64,000 bases of DNA from Mantis religiosa. Taxonomy: Eukaryota; Arthropoda; Insecta; Mantodea; Mantidae. A model generated the notes under the pieces. It was not told the DNA's origin, did not search any database, and worked only from the letters and a program-made list of their open reading frames with translations. Every line of letters starts with the position of its first letter. Positions within the stretch are counted from its first letter, which is position 1. Location: the NCBI GenBank assembly GCA_030765055.1, contig CM060951.1, forward strand, positions 47,882,715 to 47,946,714, written 5' to 3'. Of the stretch, positions 57,560 through 64,000 are shown one piece after another. The translations under genes and the position numbers were made by a program.

Positions 57560-57867
57560 GCCTGTCTAGTGAACGCGAGTGCAGTTTGCCCCTCAAAAGA
57601 AACTACCCTCCCGCCCACTAATGGCCGTCATAAATCTATCTCCACATTTCAGAAATAGAACACTGTCGTTGAGGACCAATAGCAACCCTGATTTTCTCGA
57701 AGTGACAGCCGTCCACTCCACGTGGAGTCTCAGTTGTCAAAGTTCCAACTTCCAGTTGATCTGTCTCATTACGTGCAGAAATTAGTTGTGCGTCACGATG
57801 TGGAGACCATGGGAGGGAAATGCAGTGGTAAAAGCAAATGAAGTAGTAGATTACTTTCAGTCAAGTG

Positions 57868-59071
57868 CAGGGGCGGTTCCTCCATAAGGTTGCAGGTTTG
57901 CGCTACACCCACTGATTCTGAATATACAACAGGTGCATTTTGCACATTAAAGCTGTACTTGTTTGCATTGTTTTATATACAAACATGTTTCAATTACGCT
58001 TATCGTCTGTAGCTGCCCATGACCGCAGAAGTCGAAATAAACAGTGATTAGCTGTAGGAGCCTCAGGTTTGCAGTGAAGAGTTAGCCTAAGATTTCGCCC
58101 AAATGTAGGCTCTCTGAGGGGGTTGCGGGAAGGTGAAGAGATGGGAGGGGCTTCTTATACATTGCTTAAATGGAGGTTTATAAACCTAGCTCCTCCTACT
58201 CTTAGCAACGGCTATAGCGTGACCTTCAGGCTTAGCTTCTGTGTGCTCTGCTTTTCGAACACAGGGAGAATTTAATTAATTGCATGGAGGTTATTCAGAA
58301 GAGAGCTCTGTTAAACAACAACGCCACACTTGTTCAGGCTTCTGGGTTTATGGCCACTTTGAAAGATTATAATTTTGTATTCTGGCTGTCTTTCTTCTAC
58401 AGGATCATGCCACATGTGGACATTTTGTACAATCAGCTGCAGAAACGAGACTGCAATGCAACGTTTGCCATCGCCCAGCTAAACGCATTTAAAAGGGAAG
58501 TGCAAAATGTAAGAATTAGCGTGGATATCGAGGAACACGAAGAAACTGCAATTAAGAGGAGAAGAATAGATCATGATGTGAAAAGAAGAGAAGCTCTTGA
58601 AGTATGTGACATTCTTAGAGAAGCAAAGGACAGATTTAGCTTCACGGGGCATCTGGTAGCCTCAACTTTGTTTCATCAAGAACATTTCTAAGACATTTCC
58701 AGAGGATTCCCTTAGAGAAACAATAAGGTTCTATCCTTTTATCATTGGAACAGAAATTCGTAGAGAACTGACTGTAATTTACAGTCGAGAAGAATTTCGT
58801 GGAATGTCCGGCGGTTTGTGCTTGATGGACTTCAATAAGGAAAACAATTTATGTACTACATTCAGCGAATATGTCAAACTCCTCCGAGTACTGTTAATTA
58901 TGCCAATGTCTACCGCTGAAGCAGAATGCTGTTTCTCAACTTTAAAAAGAATAAAAACTTTCCTTAGGAACACAATGTCACAGGACCGATTGACAACATT
59001 AGCAATGCTTTCAATTGAGAGATATTTTTCATTTGTGCACCACCAATAATTTAACCCACCAGCCGCCACTG
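57868..59071 (+). mobile_element. hAT element with 8-bp target duplication
   Basis: The ends are inverted repeats: 'CAGGGGCGGTTCC' at left and reversed 'CAGTGGCGGCTGG' at right, the classic hAT terminus. It is flanked by GTCAAGTG at 57860-57867 and 59072-59079, and 8 bp is the diagnostic hAT duplication. The sister copy at 19.8 kb has the site once. At 1204 bp, with only parts of the transposase, it is non-autonomous. Confidence 0.93.
58284..59049 (+). pseudogene. hAT transposase fragments with dimerisation domain
   Basis: The first frame (58284-58691) has 'MATLKDYNFVFWLSFFYRIM', 'PHVDILYNQLQKRDCNATFA' and a basic 'IKRRRIDHDVKRRE', the helical region of ZMYM1/TTF2-like hAT transposases. After a frameshift and gap, 58804-59049 gives 'LLRVLLIMPMSTAEAECCFS' and 'TLKRIKTFLRNTMSQDRLTT'. 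This is the conserved C-terminal dimerisation motif ('STAE.ERSFS.LKRIKT.LR..M...RL..L'). The zinc finger and the first catalytic parts are missing. Confidence 0.85.
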
Positions 59072-59296
59072 GTCAAGTGAAAATAATCGGTGATGACAAT
59101 AGTGTGAATAACTGGGCCGAGTTATGTTACTGGAAAAGCCTCAAAAAACAAAGTTATAACGGGAATTGTTTCTAAGCAAATTCAAGCGCTTGTTATGAAC
59201 ACCTAAATATGTGCTGACAGATAATCTTGGTAAGGGGTCGTGCAATGAACCTGATGATAAATTCTGGATATTCACAGAAATACAGTAAGAAATATT

Positions 59297-59617
59297 GTGA
59301 CGAAAGGAATACCAAAGACGCCGATCAAATGTGAAAACGAAAGGAAACGTTTCTCTAAAGTAGATAATTTCACATGCGATTTAATTGGTGGAGAAATTTA
59401 TAGATTCTATGCAAAAGGGAGAGCGCCCACCTTAGACAAATTAGTTGCACATTTGCAAGAAATTTGTGATTTTCCTTCTGGACACTACACTTTGCGCGGT
59501 CTTTTAAAGGAGCTGGGTTTTAAATACCTCACTTTGAATAAGTTAAGAGTTATTATGGAATCCAGGAGCATTGTAGCTTGGCGATATATAGTCAAAACTA
59601 AGGAAGTTTTGCAGTAA
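59297..59617 (+). pseudogene. DDE transposase N-terminal domain, second copy
   Basis: The 106-codon frame begins 'MTKGIPKTPIKCENERKRF' and has 'EIYRFYAKGRAPTLDKLVAH' and 'LRGLLKELGFKYLTLNKLRV', close to the minus-strand copy at 19271-19567. It ends after 'VAWRYIVKTKEVLQ'. The sister copy retains a broken first catalytic motif beyond this point, so the two differ in their 3' deletion. Confidence 0.72.
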
Positions 59618-59936
59618 TCGTATCGAGAAAGGTGGCAACCTTGCAGAAATGACTGGGAGAAGGAGGGCCGGGGTTGTATAACGATTATAAGGGTTCGTCA
59701 AAGGCAGCGGCCGACGAGCACGTGAGTTAACTAAACAGACCTTAATACCAGAAGTGCGCGCCTCGGCAGCCTGGATGGTAGCCTGTCTGCCTCACATTCA
59801 AGAAGTCCCAAGTTCGAATCTCGGTCAGGGCAAGTTATTTAAATAAATATTGTTTTATGGGTTTCTGTTACCTGAAAGATGAATGTTTGGTAGCTCTAAG
59901 TTCTATAGACACGGGGCTCATTTGAGTAGGTAGGCT

Positions 59937-59990
59937 GGCTCCGTAGCTCAGTCGGTAGAGCACCTGCCTGCCGTGCTAGGGGGTGCGAAT
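59937..59990 (+). mobile_element. SINE family A, head only
   Basis: 'GGCTGGCTCCGTAGCTCAGT' followed by 'CGGTAGAGCACCTGCCTGCC' and 'GTGCTAGGGG'. It stops before the B box and is joined to SINE C. Confidence 0.8.
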
Positions 59991-59999
59991 TTTAAAAAT

Positions 60000-60250
60000 A
60001 GCCGGCCTCGTAACAATGGTCGCTAGAGCGTATGCCTCTAGCGTTCCGCCGCGTAGAGGGTCGCGGGTTCGAGTCCCGCCTTAGGCATGGGTGTTTATGT
60101 ATATAGTGAATATTTGTGAAACTAAGGAAAACAGATAAGAAAATAAACGGAAATAACGAAAAGACGGTTAAATAAGAAAACAAAAAAGAAAAGGAAAAAG
60201 TATATATCTATATACATATATATATATATAGATATTTTTAGAACAAAAAA
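60000..60250 (+). mobile_element. tRNA-headed SINE, family C, with tail
   Basis: The head is 'AGCCGGCCTCGTAACAATGG', 'TCGCTAGAGCGTATGCC', with T-arm 'GCGGGTTCGAGTCCCGC' (perfect 5-bp stem). A short A-rich body and a TATA/A-rich tail to about 60250 follow. The acceptor ends do not pair, so it is not a functional tRNA gene. Confidence 0.7.
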
Positions 60251-60310
60251 GTATCATTTCACCCACTTCATTCATCGTCCGAGATCACTTAATATTGGAG
60301 GACGCCCTTC

Positions 60311-60955
60311 TTTCTAGATAAAACTTACAGGCATATTAAGCGGTTACCTGTATCGGTTAATGAAATGGCCAATTAGTTGAACAAATCAGAGATGAATTGT
60401 TCCTATAAACTGACTGTTAATCCAAACAATATAATCAAGGAGGTTATCAATAGTAATGCTGCATACCCTTCAGAGGGAATTAACATTACAAACTGTAATA
60501 ATTACACCATTTCACTAAAGGATTAATAAGATAAGGAGTAAATGTATTTTTTATTAATATAGTTAGTGTTAAACTTGTCCTGTTGTTTTATTTTTGCCAT
60601 TATCTTTTATACCTTATACCCATTAAAGGTTGTGGCTCTCAGCACTAGTGCTATGAAGTCCAAATAAAAAAGGTCATTCAGCAAAAGGTAAGGTTTAGAG
60701 CTCACTAATGCATATGTATGAGTGCATACTGCTACCATTTCTACGCCAGAGAAAGAGAGAGAGATCAAGTTAATTTTATTTAATTTTATTCTTTTATCAT
60801 TTTTGCTATCTCAAATGTATTAAGTGTGAAATCCTGGCCTCTATTTTTCCAAGAGATATACAGCAGTTTCCCTACTTAATCTACGAAATAGAAAAAGTAA
60901 CAAACAACATTAGTTTCTGGTGAAATTTTGGTATCGAATATTGTAATGGAATACA
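60311..60955. other. no gene seen
   Basis: AT-rich spacer with nothing recognised. Confidence 0.45.
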
Positions 60956-61945
60956 TTCTCCTTGCTTACTCTACTACGTCTTCTTTCCATTTAACCTGGC
61001 AGCTTGTTTCACCAGAAATAGTATTCTTCCATCTGATTTTGGTCTTTCTGGACTACGTCTTCCTTTGGTATTTTATCTCTGGCCATACGCACTAATCTGT
61101 CAGGTCCCATTGTCCACATGGCCATTCCATTATTTCCTTCTCCTGTCCACCCACTCTGTTATAGGTTGTGATTTACAGGCGCCTCTTATTGCTACATTAG
61201 GTACTCCATCTGATCCGATTTTTCCTTGTATTTTTCGTAATATTGATCTCGGTTTGTTTTGTTTTTTGTAGTTTCAGGTCTGGTTTCTGCAACACAAGTC
61301 ATAATTGGTCTGGCAACTGTTTAAGATCCTGATATTTGTTTCTCTTCTCAGACATGAAAATATTAAGGCACACTGAGATGACCCTTATTAACAGCCTCCA
61401 ACTTCATCTTTCAACTTCCTGCATCACTACTTATTTTTACACCTAGAATAGTTAAAAGTCATAACCTGTTGTATTAATTTTACGTCCTTCAACTTCAAGT
61501 CATATCGGATAATGAATGGAATGGGTGAAATGATGCTCAAATGAGCCCGGAGCTCATATAGCTCAGTTACCCGACATTTGTCTTTCAGGAAAACGGAAAA
61601 ACCCGAAAAAAACTTATCCAGGTAACTCACCCTGACCGGGATTCGAACTCGGTACCTCTTGAAGGTGAGGCAGATACGCTACCATCTACGCTAACGAGAC
61701 GGCCGTATGTTCTTTTAATTACAATTTACATCTCAATGGTCAATTATTTATTGTTAAATCTTTGCCTTTAATGAATTTAATACTCATTCCATACTTTACA
61801 GAACTCAAAGAGAAATTATGTAACAATCGCTGTAAATTGCCCTCTGTGTTATTTATTAAAAAAGACATCATCTGCATATAGCTATAAATTTCACCTGTAT
61901 CTACAGTATATCCATGCATTCCTCTCACCACCTTAATTATGTTGT
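60956..61945 (-). pseudogene. LINE reverse transcriptase C-terminal half, split by SINE B
   Basis: On the minus strand from 61945: 'NIIKVVRGMHGYTVDTGEI', then the active-site motif 'LYADDVFF' near 61880 in a neighbouring frame, 'NTEGNLQRLLHNFSLSSVKY' and 'PLRCKL'. After the SINE at 61478-61702 it continues with 'LGVKISSDAG', 'VARPIMTCVAETRPETTKNK', 'RINITKNTRKNQIRWST' and 'NRVGGQEKE', and near the end 'GETSCQVKWKEDV'. This is the palm, thumb and C-terminal region of an insect LINE, with many frameshifts. The N-terminal half is missing. Confidence 0.75.
61478..61702 (-). mobile_element. SINE family B inserted in a LINE
   Basis: The head on the minus strand is 'GGCCGTCTCGTTAGCGTAGA' with B box 'GAGTTCGAATCCCGG', followed by the usual body and the end 'GAAGGACGTAAAATT'. 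LINE coding sense continues on both sides. Confidence 0.9.
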
Positions 61946-62045
61946 CGTAGTTTTCAAATGCTAGGCTTTGGCAATGAAGCCATTAGCTCTCTTGCTCTCC
62001 AATATTTCTGTGTAGTGGGTCCGGCAGGTAGGGCTTCACAGGTTA

Positions 62046-62077
62046 AAAGATGTTCTTCAGTCATGAAGAACATCTTT
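62046..62077. repeat. perfect 14-bp hairpin at the element's 5' break
   Basis: AAAGATGTTCTTCA (62046-62059), loop GTCA, TGAAGAACATCTTT (62064-62077). It lies where the transposase N-terminus should be. Confidence 0.9.
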
Positions 62078-62780
62078 CATCTTTCCATGAAGCTGGGCTA
62101 CGGTCCCGCGCACCGTTAGGCCGTCATCCGCTCACACCCCAACATCGTGCAGCCCGCCTCCAGTGGTGTCGCGACAGGCGTGAATGGAGGGACAAATGGA
62201 GACGTGTCGTCTTTAGCGATGAGAGTCGCTTCTGCCTTGGTACCAATGATGGTCGTATGCGTGTTTGGCGCCGTGCAGGTGAGGGCCACAATCAGGACTG
62301 CATACGACCGAGGCACACAGGGCCAACACCCGGCATCATGGTGTGGGGAGCGGTCTCCTACACTGGCCGTACACCTCTGGTGATCGTCGAGGGGACACTG
62401 AATAGTGCACGGTACATCCAAACCGTCATCGAACCCATCGTTCTACCATTCCTAGACCGGCAAAGGAACCTGCTGTTCCAACAGGACAATGCACGTCCGC
62501 ATGTATCCCGTGCCACCCAACGTGCTCTAGAAGGTGTAAGTCAACTACCCTGGCCAGCAAGATCTCCGGATCTGTTCCCCATTGAGCATGTTTGAGACTG
62601 GATGAAACGTCGTCTCACGTGGTCTGCACGTCCAGCACGAACGCTGGTCCAACTGAAGTGCCAGCTGGAAATGGCATGGCAAGCCGTTCCACAGGACTAC
62701 ATCCAGCATCTCTACGATCATCTCCATGGGAGAATAGCAGCCTGCATTGCTGCGAAAGGTGGATATACACGGTACTAGTG
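62050..62780 (+). pseudogene. Tc1-like DD34E transposase, C-terminal two thirds
   Basis: Coding sense is continuous from about 62090: 'PLTPQHRAARLQWCRDRREW', 'VVFSDESRFCLGTNDGRMRV' (first Asp), 'GIMVWGAVSYTGRTPLVIVE', 'LLFQQDNARPHVSRATQRAL' (second Asp) and 'WPARSPDLFPIEHV' (Glu). It meets a TGA (Trp replaced) and resumes with 'DWMKRRLTWSARPARTLVQL' and 'QDYIQHLYDHLHGRIAACIA'. All three catalytic residues are present and only one clear stop is seen. The helix-turn-helix domains, about 100 residues, are missing, so it cannot bind its own ends. Confidence 0.9.
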
Positions 62781-63019
62781 CCGACATTGTGCATGCTCTG
62801 TTGCCTGTGTCTATGTGCCTATGGTTCTGTCAGAGTGATCAATGTGATGTAGTGAGTGAGTGTGTGGTGTTTAAGGGCCCGTCGACAACAAGGTCATTTG
62901 GGCCCCATCATGTGATGTATCTGACCCCAGGAATGTGTCAATAAAGTTTCCTCTTCCTGGGACAATGAATTCACGGTGTTCTTATTTCAATTTCCAGAAC
63001 TGTATTTTTAGTTCCATAA

Positions 63020-63565
63020 CTTTGTGTAGGAAACTTGTTTGTGTTTTCATCTTGATTGGTTGTAGTAATATTTTCTCTCATTTTGTTGTTTTTAACCGCA
63101 ACATTTTTTCATGTTGTATTAGTGCCTGCTCCTCTAAAGTTAGATATATTGGATAGTTCTGAGTTAAGGCTTGTATTGCCGTGATTGGAGTTGCTTTTGC
63201 TGCACCGGTTATTAGTCGCAGGTCCTGATTTTGGCATACTTCTAGGTGATTTATGTTAGAACTGTTTGCTGTAATTATTACCTCTGCATTATAAAGAAGT
63301 ATTGACTTTATGAATACCACCTTAATTATACTTTCTATTAAAGTGTTAAAAGTAAAAGACTGAGAGAATCTCTTTATCTAATTCCTTTATTAATTGGTAC
63401 TTCCTTTGTAAGTAAGCCTTCTATTTTTAGTTTTGACTTATTTCCTAATAAAATTATCCCATTAGGTACATTATGTTGCACCAATATGTCTAAAATTAGT
63501 TCGAACAGTATATTATTGAAGGCTTTATTCAATCTATTACAGAATAAAATACCGACCTATTATAC
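63020..63565 (-). pseudogene. jockey-like LINE fragment, rearranged or deleted
   Basis: On the minus strand from 63565: 'NRLNKAFNNILFELILDILV', 'LKIEGLLTKEVPINKGIR', the fingers and palm of a reverse transcriptase. After a deletion that removes the active site, 63320-63078 gives 'SSNINHLEVCQNQDLRLITG' and 'AIQALTQNYPIYLTLEEQAL'. The '(I)..LE..QN..LR.ITGA...TPI.A.......PI' pattern is the jockey-type thumb. It is a different family from the LINE at 60956-61945. Confidence 0.7.
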
Positions 63566-64000
63566 GCTGGAGTATTTTCTGTTATTTGTCGGACAATAAA
63601 TATAGCATCAGTACACGAGTTTATAAGCTCATTAATATCACTTTAACAAATAATCTAAGGGTAACAAATTCAAATTGGCGGCAAAGTAAAGAAAGTACTA
63701 GCATGGCAAACTAAGAAGGAAACAGCCTGGCCTTTGAAACCAACTTTGACACAGAGCAAGGAAGTGCAATCGAGCAAAGAGATTCATCCGATGCTAAAAC
63801 TTAGTGAAGCACATTTTAGCGCTGAATCGCCTTCAAGTGATAGCCACTACTGCTGACTGTTGCCTCGTCAACTGACGAATCCCACCACACTTGATGTAAA
63901 CACAACGAAATTAACGGCGACAAAGCGTATTCACACGGGAATCTTTTATCCCAGATGCTTTCAAACACGTTTTCTAAATATTAGCTTCTACTGCGAACCA
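63566..64000. other. no gene seen
   Basis: Unassigned sequence to the end of the window. Confidence 0.45.

Larger units (their letters stand above)
57560..59740 (+). mobile_element. 1-kb DDE-type element carrying a hAT insertion
   Basis: The same family as 19101-20090: left end 'GCCTGTCTAGTGAACGCGAG', right end '..GAGTTAACTAAACAGAC'. About 970 bp once the 1204-bp hAT element and its duplicated 8 bp are removed. It keeps the N-terminal transposase stub at 59297-59617. Sequence is continuous with the sister copy on both sides of the hAT insertion. Confidence 0.8.
59759..60310 (+). mobile_element. SINE family B split by a two-SINE insert
   Basis: The head and first body part (59759-59930) read 'GCGCGCCTCGGCAGCCTGGA', 'AAGTTCGAATCTCGGTCAGG' and '..GGGGCTCATTTGAG'. 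The remaining 3' part resumes at about 60252: 'TATCATTTCACCCACTTCAT', 'GTCCGAGATCACTTAATATT' and 'GGAGGACG'. Between them lie SINE A and SINE C pieces and an A-rich tail. AGTA occurs at both junctions and may be the target duplication. Confidence 0.85.
62000..63003 (+). mobile_element. Tc1-like DNA transposon, 5' end lost
   Basis: The transposase lacks its DNA-binding half. The 3' side ends '..TTCTTATTTCAATTTCCAGA' with 'ACTGTA' at about 62999-63004, a usual Tc1-type end next to TA. The left boundary is uncertain; a perfect hairpin at 62046-62077 marks the break. It is much richer in GC than its neighbours, consistent with a more recent arrival. Confidence 0.8.

Noticed and set aside
60000..60090. 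tRNA gene with perfect T-arm
   Set aside because: Acceptor ends do not pair and it lies inside a SINE composite. Treated as SINE C.

Overview
The window looks like intergenic or intronic DNA from an animal with a large, repeat-rich genome, most likely an insect. It is AT-rich. Nearly everything that can be recognised is a dead or non-autonomous mobile element of a type common in arthropods: Tc1/mariner, pogo/Tigger, PIF/Harbinger, hAT, solo LTRs, jockey-type and other non-LTR retrotransposons, a Penelope-like remnant and several tRNA-headed SINE families. I see no host protein-coding gene I would defend, no operon, no CRISPR array and no true tRNA or rRNA gene. The species cannot be fixed from the sequence. 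A cockroach or termite would fit, but that is a guess.

Layout. 0-8 kb: SINEs, a short mariner derivative, a 158-bp CT microsatellite, a Tc1-type element of 1.6 kb on the minus strand, two SINEs and a solo LTR with a clear ATAA target duplication. 8-20 kb: a SINE, a Harbinger derivative carrying the two usual gene stubs, a second Tc1 copy, a decayed LINE reverse transcriptase and a 1-kb DDE-type element. 21-30 kb: an inverted (foldback) transposase fragment, a LINE tail invaded by a SINE, a Tigger element split by another TA-inserted element, a 5'-truncated LINE, then an assembly gap of exactly 1000 N. 31-45 kb: Penelope-related DNA with a hammerhead-like motif, a DDE transposase deletion derivative, another LTR, several SINEs and a mariner split by a solo LTR with a GTAT duplication. 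45-64 kb: LINE ends, a GC-rich SINE, the second short mariner, a tandemly duplicated unclassified repeat, a Penelope tail with a second hammerhead-like motif, a DDE element split by a hAT element with an 8-bp duplication, a three-SINE composite, a LINE split by a SINE, and a Tc1-like element.

How the parts relate. The elements record a layered history rather than a pathway. Several nests can be dated relative to one another because target duplications are visible or an uninterrupted sister copy lies in the same window. Many DNA transposons keep their ends and outer coding pieces but have lost the catalytic core, as expected of passengers mobilised in trans. The two observations most worth following are the pair of hammerhead-ribozyme-like cores at about 32.08 and 55.45 kb, and the pair of short mariners that share both an internal fusion junction and an Asp-to-Asn change at the third catalytic position.
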